From a virus, in IMG/VR virus record IMGVR_UViG_3300027833_001738, positions 1-64,000 of that record: a stretch of 64,000 nt of DNA; one strand, 5' to 3'. Shown one piece after another: positions 48,795 through 56,831 of the stretch (the first letter of the stretch is position 1; every line of letters begins with the position of its first letter). The notes beneath the pieces are model-generated. The model was not told the DNA's origin, made no database searches, and saw only the letters and a program-made list of their open reading frames with translations. A program made the position numbers and the translations under genes.

Positions 48795-50466
48795 AAAGAT
48801 AGTTGTTGTTGGTGGTGGCGTAGGCGGTTGGCTATCTGCATCTTGGCTAAAGACAAAACATCCAGAACTAGACATAACTCTTATTGAAAGTGATAGAGTA
48901 GGAACTATTGGAATTGGTGAAAGTGTTTTACCACGCCTAGGAACTATGTTAAGCGATATAGGGCTAGAAGAACGTGAGTGGATGTCTTATACACATTCAA
49001 TATACAAACTTGGTAATAAATTTATTGGCTGGAATATTCCAGGTAAAAGAGACCATGTTACTAATCATTGGTGGCCTTCTAAGTTTGATGAATCATATTA
49101 TGGATTTTCTTATGCTCTACCTGAAGAACACTTAGCATCCAGTTATTACAATCAATTGAAGACTAATGATTTGTTTCACAACTCTAAAGGTAAAGAAGGT
49201 GTTGATGATAAATGGAATGATTATTGGTTACAACTAGCACGTGACGGTAGAAAGAACTTATGGGAGATTGCACAAGATACACAAGAAGCAACTTACTTGA
49301 TGGACTATTGTAAGTCTCCTTACGATATGAATGACAATTTGATGTTGGGTTCATGGGAAAGTCTAACATATCATATCGATGCAAATAGATTTCCGAAACT
49401 AATTAAAGATAGAGTTGCAATACCAAAAGGTGTTAAGCACATACATGCACATATATCTGAGGTTAAAAAAGACAATGACGGTTACATATCATCTGTAGTA
49501 ACAGACACAGGCAAAGAATACAGTGGTGATTTATTTTTAGATTGCACAGGCTTTCATAGAGTTCTTACAAAAGAAATGGATGTCGAATGGAAACCTTATG
49601 ATGAAATTACCACGGACAATTTAATCTTTGCACCAATAAAATACAACGACCCAGTAAAAGAAATGCGTCCATATACTATGAGCAACGCAATGGATGAAGG
49701 TTGGTTGTTTATCATTTCATTATATAATAGAATGGGTTCAGGTTATATATTTGATGCTAGTGAGATATCTCCAGAAGATGCAATGAAGAAGTATAAAAAG
49801 TATTGGGAAGGTCACGAGTTTATAAGAGAACCTAGACATATAAAATGGGATGCTGGTAAATACGATACACAATGGAATAACAATGTAGTATCAATCGGAA
49901 TGACTGGTGGAATGATTGAACCTATGGAAGCAAACGTGTTAGCACTAGCACAGGCTGGTATGAAAATGGTTGAGCGAATTATTTCACGTGCAGACGAAAA
50001 TGATGAAGTGATTGGCAAAGCATCAATCAAGGCATATAATAGTAATCTAAATTGGCTGTTCGATAACATAACAAAATTTGTAGACTATCACTATACTTTA
50101 AGTGACAGAACTGACACACCTTTCTGGGCTAAAAAACACCAAAGAGGCATTGATGAAAACCATAAAGAAGAAATATGGAAACAGTATAGAAATCCTAGAT
50201 GCACACCAGAATCAGGTGTACCAGATTATATGTGGGCACAAGTAGCCGTTTCTATGGACAAGTTCGATGATGATGTTGAACTTCATATTCGTCCAGACTT
50301 ATTAGAGAAAGCAAACGAATCATTTGAATGGTTAAGAAAGTCTAGTAAACGAAATGGAATATATGCACCAAACGCCTATGAATGGAATAAGAAAATGCTA
50401 TTCGGTGACCGAACTCATAGTGAAGTACTAGAAGAAAGTTTAAAACCACAAGATGAAAATAGTTAA
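48778..50466 (+). CDS. Flavin-dependent halogenase-like protein (tryptophan halogenase family)
   Basis: A 562-residue protein; GGAG lies 6 nt before ATG 48778. Residues 12-17 form the FAD site (GGGVGG). GIGESVLPRLGTML is the family GESVLP region. The catalytic Lys aligns as Lys77 (SIYKLGNKFIGW; K79 in PrnA/RebH). GSGYIFDASEISPEDAM and MIEPMEANVLALA (Glu381/Glu384) are further family segments. The usual W-x-W-x-I-P motif is changed to WLFIIS (309-314), so substrate or activity may differ. Viral halogenases such as VirX1 of a cyanophage are known. It overlaps the ligase by 17 bp. Confidence 0.83.
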   Translation: MKTKVKKIVVVGGGVGGWLSASWLKTKHPELDITLIESDRVGTIGIGESVLPRLGTMLSDIGLEEREWMSYTHSIYKLGNKFIGWNIPGKRDHVTNHWWPSKFDESYYGFSYALPEEHLASSYYNQLKTNDLFHNSKGKEGVDDKWNDYWLQLARDGRKNLWEIAQDTQEATYLMDYCKSPYDMNDNLMLGSWESLTYHIDANRFPKLIKDRVAIPKGVKHIHAHISEVKKDNDGYISSVVTDTGKEYSGDLFLDCTGFHRVLTKEMDVEWKPYDEITTDNLIFAPIKYNDPVKEMRPYTMSNAMDEGWLFIISLYNRMGSGYIFDASEISPEDAMKKYKKYWEGHEFIREPRHIKWDAGKYDTQWNNNVVSIGMTGGMIEPMEANVLALAQAGMKMVERIISRADENDEVIGKASIKAYNSNLNWLFDNITKFVDYHYTLSDRTDTPFWAKKHQRGIDENHKEEIWKQYRNPRCTPESGVPDYMWAQVAVSMDKFDDDVELHIRPDLLEKANESFEWLRKSSKRNGIYAPNAYEWNKKMLFGDRTHSEVLEESLKPQDENS

Positions 50467-51064
50467 AACATTTATAGGTAAGAATAGTTTTGAATTCAAT
50501 CTTGTAGAATATGACCAAAGTCTACAGAGTGATTTAGAAGATTTCTGTAAGCGATGCGACCAAGAAGGTTACAGTAACAACGCAAGTTTGAAAGCGTTAA
50601 AACTTGGCAAATGGGGTGACTTAGAAAAGTGGTGGGTTGTATATCATAAAGATAAGATTATCAGCATGAGTGGTGCCCATTATTTTCCACACTTACATTC
50701 TAAATGTTTTATTATATTGAGTAGAATGGCTACAATGAAGGCATACAATGGAATGGCATCACCTTCTGTATCGGCTAGAAAGATGCAACATAACTTTGCA
50801 TTTGGAGTTTTCATGCCAGTTCAAATAGACTGGTGTTTAGAAATGGGTGCTACTGATATTATTGGAACTACTAACTCGCCAGAAAATGATACAGATAATA
50901 GTGGCACCATGTTTAAAGTCCATGAATATGCGAATAAGTTTTTTAAGATAGGCGATAAAGCAACTAGAATACATAAAGACTTTCCAAGTTACAATACACT
51001 ACAAGATATTTGGAGATTTAATGTAAGAGACTTTGCGACAATGGAAAAGATAAAATACAAATGA
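50453..51064 (+). CDS. GNAT/acyltransferase-fold-like protein
   Basis: A 203-residue protein. Elements such as KWWVVYHKDKIISMSGAHYF, ILSRMATMKAYNGM and DIIGTTNSPENDTDNSGTMF give a GNAT-like beta-alpha pattern, but a clear acetyl-CoA loop (R/Q-x-x-G-x-G/A) is not obvious. It overlaps the halogenase by 14 bp and the ketosynthase by four, so it is cotranslated with them. Acyl-ACP or acyl-CoA dependent acylation is plausible, inferred from context. Confidence 0.5.
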   Translation: MKIVKTFIGKNSFEFNLVEYDQSLQSDLEDFCKRCDQEGYSNNASLKALKLGKWGDLEKWWVVYHKDKIISMSGAHYFPHLHSKCFIILSRMATMKAYNGMASPSVSARKMQHNFAFGVFMPVQIDWCLEMGATDIIGTTNSPENDTDNSGTMFKVHEYANKFFKIGDKATRIHKDFPSYNTLQDIWRFNVRDFATMEKIKYK

Positions 51065-52212
51065 CAGTATATATTAACGCAATTAGCGGTCTAACTCCTT
51101 TTGGTGACCTAGAAGACACATGGAAGGCAATAACAAATGATGAAGTTTGTTACGGTCCTCTTACTAAATTTCCACATGATAAGAGCATCAGGTCTAAGGT
51201 TTCAGGTGAGGTTAAGTTTAATGCTGAAAACCATCCTATCATAACTGAAAGAGAACAAGATAAAATGCCATCGTATATGCAATGGGCATTATCATCAGCA
51301 GATAAATTATTACACAAACAAGATTTAGAAAAAGACAGAACTGGTGTTCTTGTATCAACTGCCCTTAGTATGTATAACGAATCTCTACGAGCAAGTGAAA
51401 ATAAGAATGTCAACACTTATACATTCACCCCAAATCTTATATCAAACAATATCAATATTAAATATGGTTTTACAGGACCAAGTACAATGTTGTCTAGTGC
51501 GTGTTCTACAGGACTGTACAGTATCATTATGGGTTGTATGATGATTGAAACAGGGCAAGCCGATAACATAATTGCTGGTGCATTTGATGATTCGATTTAT
51601 AAAGATGCATATAAACAGTTCGGTAAACTAAGAGCATTGTCAACAAAGTACAATGAAACTCCTGAAATAGCAAGTCGTCCATGGGATAAAGATAGAGACG
51701 GACTAGTTCTCAGTGAGGGTGGTGCATTATTCTTATTATCAAAAACTAAGACAGAAGATACAATAGCAGAGATATCTGGATATGCAATGAATAACGATGC
51801 ATATCAGCCTGTTGCTCCGCATCCAGACGGGACTATGATAGAAAAATGTATGAAAGATGCACTGTTTTATCGCACACCAGACTTAATCAATGCACATGCA
51901 ACATCTACCCCTAAGGGCGATTATATTGAGGTGGATGCAATCAATAGATTAGGACTAGAAGATGTATGGGTAACAGCAAATAAGTCGCAAATTGGTCACT
52001 TAATGGGGGCTGCCGGTGCAATAGAGACTGCTTTAAGCGTACTTTCACTAGAAAATGACATTATTACACCATCTTTAAACATAAATGAACTAGAAGATGG
52101 TTATAATATAAAATACACACCAACAACCATATCACACGAAGTTAATTCAGTACTGTGTAACAGTTTTGGATTTGGTGGTACAAATGCATGTATTTTGTTA
52201 TCAAAAACTTGA
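51061..52212 (+). CDS. Beta-ketoacyl-ACP synthase (KAS II/FabF-like)
   Basis: A 383-residue protein (FabF 413). The catalytic triad is complete: Cys148 (SSACSTGLYS), His279 (NAHATSTPKGD) and His313 (IGHLMGAAGAIE), with the C-terminal SFGFGGTNAC. It should condense malonyl-ACP with an acyl starter. It overlaps the GNAT-like gene, and an early promoter lies just after it. Together with the ligase, ACP and halogenase it suggests synthesis of a short, possibly halogenated, acyl product. It could instead substitute for host FabF in membrane lipid making. Confidence 0.93.
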   Translation: MTVYINAISGLTPFGDLEDTWKAITNDEVCYGPLTKFPHDKSIRSKVSGEVKFNAENHPIITEREQDKMPSYMQWALSSADKLLHKQDLEKDRTGVLVSTALSMYNESLRASENKNVNTYTFTPNLISNNINIKYGFTGPSTMLSSACSTGLYSIIMGCMMIETGQADNIIAGAFDDSIYKDAYKQFGKLRALSTKYNETPEIASRPWDKDRDGLVLSEGGALFLLSKTKTEDTIAEISGYAMNNDAYQPVAPHPDGTMIEKCMKDALFYRTPDLINAHATSTPKGDYIEVDAINRLGLEDVWVTANKSQIGHLMGAAGAIETALSVLSLENDIITPSLNINELEDGYNIKYTPTTISHEVNSVLCNSFGFGGTNACILLSKT

Positions 52213-52236
52213 CAAGATTGCAAAACGTGTTATACT
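52209..52236 (+). promoter_or_regulatory. Early sigma-70-type promoter
   Basis: TTGACA (52209-52214), 16-nt spacer, TATACT (52231-52236), overlapping the ketosynthase stop. Confidence 0.72.
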
Positions 52237-52267
52237 CTTTATATAAGTTAATAAAGAAGTAGGGATT

Positions 52268-53080
52268 ATGATAGACACATCAAACAAACATAGTTACACC
52301 CTTGAAAGAGAATCAAAAGTTGTTGTTTACTTTGGTAAATATGACTTCACCAATGGTGCTGAGATTATACATAATATAAAATCAATGGATAGTCCATATT
52401 CATTTTCTAAAGATGAACTTCTTACGGCAGCCGTAGTGGCAAATAAATTCAATTCGAAGTATGTTAAAGCCGGCGGGACTTTTGACATAGTTGAGGGTGA
52501 ATTTGTAAAGACCGCATTCAGTAATAAAGACATTCTTGCTTCAATTTTGGTGAGTTATCCTCATTTGATACTTGACGAAGACCGACAAAAATCATCAGAC
52601 ATAATGAGATACTTAGAAGGTGAGTTTTCTTTTAAGATACTTGCTGATACTTTAACTGAATTTGAAAGTAGTATTGCTACCTTCTTAGGTGCAGATAGTG
52701 ATTCATTAGCACAGATAATAGGTGTTGCGGCGTATCTTCCTACTTACTATGATAATGCAGTAAAAAATGATGAACTCCGTGAGAGAAGTTTTCATACTGG
52801 ACATCTCGGTGAAGTTGGCGAGAAGGTAATAACAGAGATTGAAATACTTAGGTCAAAATACTTGGCAGAGACCGCATTTGGTGGGTCAGGTTACATGGTG
52901 AGTGCTATTACTAATGACGACCATAGACTTAGTTTCTTCACTACTAACGATGATTTAGCAAACAGTAAAAAGAATGTTAAGGTTTCATGTAAAGTGAAAT
53001 CACTGGGTACTGCTTGGAAAGAAGACACGATTAACGAAACTAGAGTTAATTATGTTAGAATTATAGAAACAAAAACTTGA
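52268..53080 (+). CDS. Hypothetical protein with C-terminal OB-like region
   Basis: A 270-residue early protein. The N-terminal two thirds are helical. The C-terminal about 100 residues (GHLGEVGEKVITEIEILRSK, SGYMVSAITNDDHRLSFFTT, KVSCKVKSLGTAWKEDTINE) have the strand order of an OB fold often seen in phage proteins, with G-E-V-G-E at the start. DNA or RNA binding is possible but unproven. No family is assigned. Confidence 0.5.
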   Translation: MIDTSNKHSYTLERESKVVVYFGKYDFTNGAEIIHNIKSMDSPYSFSKDELLTAAVVANKFNSKYVKAGGTFDIVEGEFVKTAFSNKDILASILVSYPHLILDEDRQKSSDIMRYLEGEFSFKILADTLTEFESSIATFLGADSDSLAQIIGVAAYLPTYYDNAVKNDELRERSFHTGHLGEVGEKVITEIEILRSKYLAETAFGGSGYMVSAITNDDHRLSFFTTNDDLANSKKNVKVSCKVKSLGTAWKEDTINETRVNYVRIIETKT

Positions 53081-53104
53081 CAAACCACAGAATCATGTTA
53101 TATT
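53077..53104 (+). promoter_or_regulatory. Early sigma-70-type promoter
   Basis: TTGACA (53077-53082), 16-nt spacer, TATATT (53099-53104), overlapping the end of the previous gene. Confidence 0.7.
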
Positions 53105-53138
53105 ATATACATAATCAGAAATAAGAGAGGTTACTTCA

Positions 53139-53300
53139 ATGTTAGAACAGTATGAAAATGAAATTAAAAAGTTAGAAATATTTCTTAAGACTTTTTCTGG
53201 TAACACTTCATCAGTAAAAATGAAGAAGTATGCTATTGAGAAAAAGATTGCAGTATATAAAGACATTGTTAATGAAATGAAATTAATACTTGCTATATAA
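53139..53300 (+). CDS. Small helical hypothetical protein (53 aa)
   Basis: A 53-residue Lys/Glu-rich helical protein with AGAGAGG before ATG 53139. The pattern resembles the protein at 3351 (LE...KLEIFL...S-x-x-K-x-x-x-I-E-K-K). It ends 12 nt before the ppGpp-hydrolase-like gene. No family is recognised. Confidence 0.6.
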   Translation: MLEQYENEIKKLEIFLKTFSGNTSSVKMKKYAIEKKIAVYKDIVNEMKLILAI

Positions 53301-53312
53301 AGGATATAAATT

Positions 53313-53843
53313 ATGAGTGAAATAGATATAAAATCAGTATTCCATTTTGCCAATCTAGCACACAAGGGCCAGAAGCGGAAATACACTGGTGAGGACTATA
53401 TAGTCCATCCAATGGCTGTTGCTAGGTTAGTAGAGAAGCATGGTGGGTCGTTGGACCAGCAGGCAGCCGCTTTATTACACGATGTAGTAGAAGATACACC
53501 ACATACTTTGGCTGATATCAATGCTTTATTTGGGCATGATATTGCTGAACTAGTTCGATGGTTAACTGATACATCTAAGCCAGAAGATGGCAATAGGGCT
53601 GTTCGAAAAGGCATAGATAGAGACCGATTAGCACAAGCACCAGCAGAAGCACAGTTCATCAAGTTGGCTGATATGATAGATAACTCTGTTACTATTCAGA
53701 TATTTGATAAACCATTTGCTAAGTTGTTTATGGCTGAAATGAAACAGTTAATAGATGCCATGGATAAAGTTGTTGGTAGTTCATTATGGATAGATGCAAA
53801 TGATGTAGTAACTAGATATTACAATCGCCCACAATGGGACTAG
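53313..53843 (+). CDS. (p)ppGpp hydrolase-like HD protein (RelA/SpoT/MESH1 type)
   Basis: A 176-residue protein of MESH1 size. The HD hydrolase residues are in the RelA/SpoT pattern: AHKGQKRKYTGEDYIVHPMA (His32), LLHDVVEDTPHT (His56-Asp57, then EDT), and IKLADMIDNS (Asp120). It has no synthetase domain. Such small hydrolases remove the 3' pyrophosphate of ppGpp. It is expressed early, which fits preventing or reversing the stringent response in the infected cell. Other nucleotide substrates are possible. Confidence 0.82.
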   Translation: MSEIDIKSVFHFANLAHKGQKRKYTGEDYIVHPMAVARLVEKHGGSLDQQAAALLHDVVEDTPHTLADINALFGHDIAELVRWLTDTSKPEDGNRAVRKGIDRDRLAQAPAEAQFIKLADMIDNSVTIQIFDKPFAKLFMAEMKQLIDAMDKVVGSSLWIDANDVVTRYYNRPQWD

Positions 53844-53857
53844 GTATACATCAAAAC

Positions 53858-53898
53858 TTGACAAATACTCGTTTTGGTGTATACTATAAGTATAGTTA
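53858..53898 (+). promoter_or_regulatory. Early sigma-70-type promoter with dyad
   Basis: TTGACA (53858-53863), 16-nt spacer, TATACT (53880-53885), with the ACTATA-AG-TATAGT dyad as at 1497 and 45758. Confidence 0.75.
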
Positions 53899-53918
53899 AA
53901 GAATAAAGAGGAATTAAT

Positions 53919-55226
53919 ATGCCAACAGTTTCAAATGAACAAGAATTAAATAGTGCGTTAGACGATGTTCTAGCCGCTAACGGTATTGAAGTAGATGATA
54001 CTCTACCTGAACCTGTAGTATTCGACTACACGGATTTACAAGTTAAAGAAATGATTGTGAGTAGTCGTGTTCGCCTTCTTATTCGTCACCCATTTTTCGG
54101 TACACTTGCTACTCGGTTAAAATTAGTCGAGGCAGAATGGTGTCCTACAGCCGCTACTGACGGCAGACATTTTTATTACAACTGTGATTTCTTCCGAACT
54201 ATGACACCAGAAGAAATTGATTTCGTTGTTGGTCACGAGGTTCTTCACTGTGTATACGAACACTGTGGCGAGTATGGTCGTTTGATGGACATGGAAGAAA
54301 ATTCACGTGATATGAAACTTTGGAATATTGCGGCTGACTATAAAGTTAACCAAGCATTAGTTGAATCACGTGTCGGTGTTATGCCAAAGATGGCATTACA
54401 TGACCGAAAGTATTACAGGAGTTACACCGAAGAGATTTATGAACACCTTAAAGAAACTGGCGAGGGCGATGATAAAGAAACATTAGACCAGCACATGTTT
54501 GGTGATGGTAACGGTGACGGCAAAAACGACCCTACTGGTCGTGGTGCTCCTATCAAAGTTTCTAAACAAGAAGCACAAGCAATTAAAGACCAGATGAAAC
54601 AGGCTGTAATACAAGCGGCACAATCAACTGATGCTGGTACTCTTCCTGGTGATGTTAAAAGAATTATAAACGGCATGACTAATCCTAAAATGGATTGGCG
54701 TGAACTTCTTAACATTTCAATTCAAAGTCTTTTGAAAAGTGATTTCACATTTATGAGACAATCTCGTAAATCACAATCAATGGGTGTTTACCTTCCTGGT
54801 TCAAAGAATGAAGAAAAGATTGATGTTGCTATTGCACTTGATGTTTCTGGTTCTATTTCATCTACTATGATTGAAGAGTTTCTTGGTGAGATGTCTGGCA
54901 TTATGCAACAATTCCAAGACTTCAAAATTCGTGTTTGGACTTTTGACACCGAAGTAAACGGTGAGGGTTATAAAGAGTTTGACCCATACAATGCTGATGA
55001 ACTTAAAGAGTATGAGATTATCGGTGGCGGTGGTACTGACTTTGATATCAACTACCAGTTTATGAAAGACAATGATATTGAGCCTGATAAGTTTATCATG
55101 TTTACTGATGGTTTACCTTGGGATAGTTGGGGTGACGAAAGTTATTGTGATAGTTTGTTTATCATTCACGGTTCTGAAAGTATTGTCCCACCTTTCGGTG
55201 AACATGCATACTATAGCGAGGGCTGA
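53919..55226 (+). CDS. VWA-domain protein with N-terminal metallopeptidase-like region
   Basis: A 435-residue protein. The N-terminal half contains the zinc-protease motif H-E-V-L-H (His106-Glu107...His110) in VVGHEVLHCVYEHCGEY, part of the putative metallopeptidase domain often linked to VWA. The C-terminal half is a VWA-like domain with MIDAS DVSGSIS (Asp308), GGGGTDFDI and FTDGLPWDSWG. This is the partner type of MoxR ATPases; a MoxR is at 46139. Expressed early. The target is unknown. Confidence 0.85.
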   Translation: MPTVSNEQELNSALDDVLAANGIEVDDTLPEPVVFDYTDLQVKEMIVSSRVRLLIRHPFFGTLATRLKLVEAEWCPTAATDGRHFYYNCDFFRTMTPEEIDFVVGHEVLHCVYEHCGEYGRLMDMEENSRDMKLWNIAADYKVNQALVESRVGVMPKMALHDRKYYRSYTEEIYEHLKETGEGDDKETLDQHMFGDGNGDGKNDPTGRGAPIKVSKQEAQAIKDQMKQAVIQAAQSTDAGTLPGDVKRIINGMTNPKMDWRELLNISIQSLLKSDFTFMRQSRKSQSMGVYLPGSKNEEKIDVAIALDVSGSISSTMIEEFLGEMSGIMQQFQDFKIRVWTFDTEVNGEGYKEFDPYNADELKEYEIIGGGGTDFDINYQFMKDNDIEPDKFIMFTDGLPWDSWGDESYCDSLFIIHGSESIVPPFGEHAYYSEG

Positions 55227-55227
55227 T

Positions 55228-55455
55228 ATGAACGTATGGGTTGCAACAATTTTAGTATTACTATTGCTTATTACTGTATTCGCACTCTTTGGCTTTCATG
55301 GCTTATTTTGGGTGGTAACGGTGCCTATCCTTTATATGTGGGCAACAGAAAAAGACTATCCAAAAAAGGTATGTCAGGCTTGTGTAGAAGAAATACATAT
55401 AGAAGCAACTAAATGTAAACATTGTGGTGAACCACAACCAACAGAGGAACTATGA
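55228..55455 (+). CDS. Small membrane protein with zinc ribbon
   Basis: A 75-residue protein: two hydrophobic segments (ATILVLLLLITVFALFGFHG and LFWVVTVPILYMWA), then a zinc-ribbon tail with Cys pairs (VCQACVEEIHIEATKCKHCG). The ATG at 55228 is two bases after the VWA stop; longer in-frame reading upstream overlaps that gene. Unknown function; a membrane-tethered zinc ribbon. Confidence 0.65.
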   Translation: MNVWVATILVLLLLITVFALFGFHGLFWVVTVPILYMWATEKDYPKKVCQACVEEIHIEATKCKHCGEPQPTEEL

Positions 55456-55769
55456 AAAAAATTATAATCTTAATCAGTCTAATCTTAACAACCAGTTCGG
55501 CACTTGCTGAATCAGAATTTGGTCCAGAGTTTGACCTGTATTCATCTGGTTATACTGATGATGGTTGGTGGTTTGCTCCGTCTGGATTTACATATAAAAA
55601 TATTGATGAACCCATAGACTATGGTATTTGTATGGACTACAAAGTATATGAATGGACTTTATGTAAGGAAATTCTTAAGTCACGTGGATATAGATTTCAT
55701 AATACTCTCAATGATATAGATGTATCAGAAATCTATGAAGATGATTTTGAACTAGCAAAACTTCAATAA
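55452..55769 (+). CDS. Exported small protein
   Basis: A 105-residue protein with a signal peptide (IIILISLILTTSSALA, cleavage about 19) overlapping the preceding gene by ATGA. The mature part is acidic and aromatic (DGWWFAPSGFTYKNIDEPID) with Cys (GICMDYKVYEWTLCKE) possibly forming a disulfide. No family is recognised. Confidence 0.6.
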   Translation: MKKIIILISLILTTSSALAESEFGPEFDLYSSGYTDDGWWFAPSGFTYKNIDEPIDYGICMDYKVYEWTLCKEILKSRGYRFHNTLNDIDVSEIYEDDFELAKLQ

Positions 55770-55785
55770 AAAATCTAAACAACTA

Positions 55786-55814
55786 TTGACCTGATAGTTC
55801 AAATATGTTATTAT
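55786..55814 (+). promoter_or_regulatory. Early sigma-70-type promoter
   Basis: TTGACC (55786-55791), 17-nt spacer, TATTAT (55809-55814). Confidence 0.65.
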
Positions 55815-55817
55815 AAT

Positions 55818-55845
55818 AAAGAGTGCAATTAAGCACTCTTTTTTA
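55818..55845 (+). promoter_or_regulatory. 5'-leader hairpin followed by T-run
   Basis: AAAGAGTGC/GCACTCTTT (55818-55826 with 55833-55841) then TTT, at the predicted transcript 5' end. It is a near copy of the hairpin at 34977. Confidence 0.55.
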
Positions 55846-55865
55846 TTAACTATAAGAGGAAGATT

Positions 55866-56822
55866 ATGATGGAAATGACCTTATGGATGGCAATTGGTTT
55901 TTTATTTGCCGCCTATTCTGTTATTGCAAACGATTCCGTACAAACACTCGGAACGTGGATTGCATCAAACAATGAGAAATTTAAGTGGACTACTATGTGG
56001 TTCGCGGCCAGTGCCGTGTTATTGTGGGCATTATGGTATGGCTGGTATATGTATGGTGGTGATATTAGTTACGGAAGACTAAATCGGATTCCATTTGTAG
56101 AAGTACAATGGTATCACGCAATGGCTCCAGGATTACTATTACTATTAACAAGAGTTGGTGTTCCAGTGAGTACATCATTCTTGGTATTATCAGCATTCGC
56201 TTCAACCTTCGTACTAGAAAAGATGCTTATGAAAAGTATGATGGGATATGCAGTAGCGGCCGTAGCCGCATATGGTATCTGGATGGTTGTAAGTAGATTA
56301 TTAGACGAAGCATCACCAGTTAAAGAATCACATAAGAAGTGGTGGCGTGTTGGACAATGGGCAACTACAGGATTCTTGTGGTGGACTTGGTTGTCACACG
56401 ATATGGCAAACATTGCCGTATTTTTACCGAGAGTTATACCTTGGGATATAATGATACTAATCAGTGTAGTATTTGTTGGCGGTCTTGGGTTTATGTTCCG
56501 TGAAGGCGGTGGTAAAATTCAACAGATTGTTGTTGAAAAGCATAACACAAAGTATGTAAGAAGTGCTACAATTATTGATGGTGTTTATTGGTTAATCTTG
56601 TTCTTCTTTAAAGAACTGAATGATATTCCAATGTCAACTACATGGGTATTTGTTGGACTACTTTGTGGACGTGAACTTGCAATCGCATCATTCACAGGTA
56701 AAAAAGTAAAATCTGTTTTCCCTCTTATCGGAAAAGACTTTTTGAAAATGATGGTTGGCTTAGCCGCATCATTAGGAGTAGTATTAATGATTCATTATGT
56801 AATCGTTCCAGCAGGTTTGTAA
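55866..56822 (+). CDS. PiT-family inorganic phosphate permease-like protein
   Basis: A 318-residue protein with about eight to ten membrane helices. The PiT signature appears twice: AAYSVIANDSVQTLGTWIA near the N-terminus and WLSHDMANIAVFLPRVIP in the second half, equivalent to the duplicated G-A-N-D-x-A-N-x-x-G elements. PiT proteins import phosphate with H+ or Na+. An early promoter precedes the gene, so phosphate uptake would start early in infection. With PhoH this suggests adaptation to phosphate limitation. Confidence 0.78.
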   Translation: MMEMTLWMAIGFLFAAYSVIANDSVQTLGTWIASNNEKFKWTTMWFAASAVLLWALWYGWYMYGGDISYGRLNRIPFVEVQWYHAMAPGLLLLLTRVGVPVSTSFLVLSAFASTFVLEKMLMKSMMGYAVAAVAAYGIWMVVSRLLDEASPVKESHKKWWRVGQWATTGFLWWTWLSHDMANIAVFLPRVIPWDIMILISVVFVGGLGFMFREGGGKIQQIVVEKHNTKYVRSATIIDGVYWLILFFFKELNDIPMSTTWVFVGLLCGRELAIASFTGKKVKSVFPLIGKDFLKMMVGLAASLGVVLMIHYVIVPAGL

Positions 56823-56831
56823 ATAAAACCA

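Noticed and set aside
53139-53843. Small protein plus HD hydrolase as a toxin-antitoxin pair
   Set aside because: The HD protein matches ppGpp hydrolases; the small protein has no toxin or antitoxin signature.
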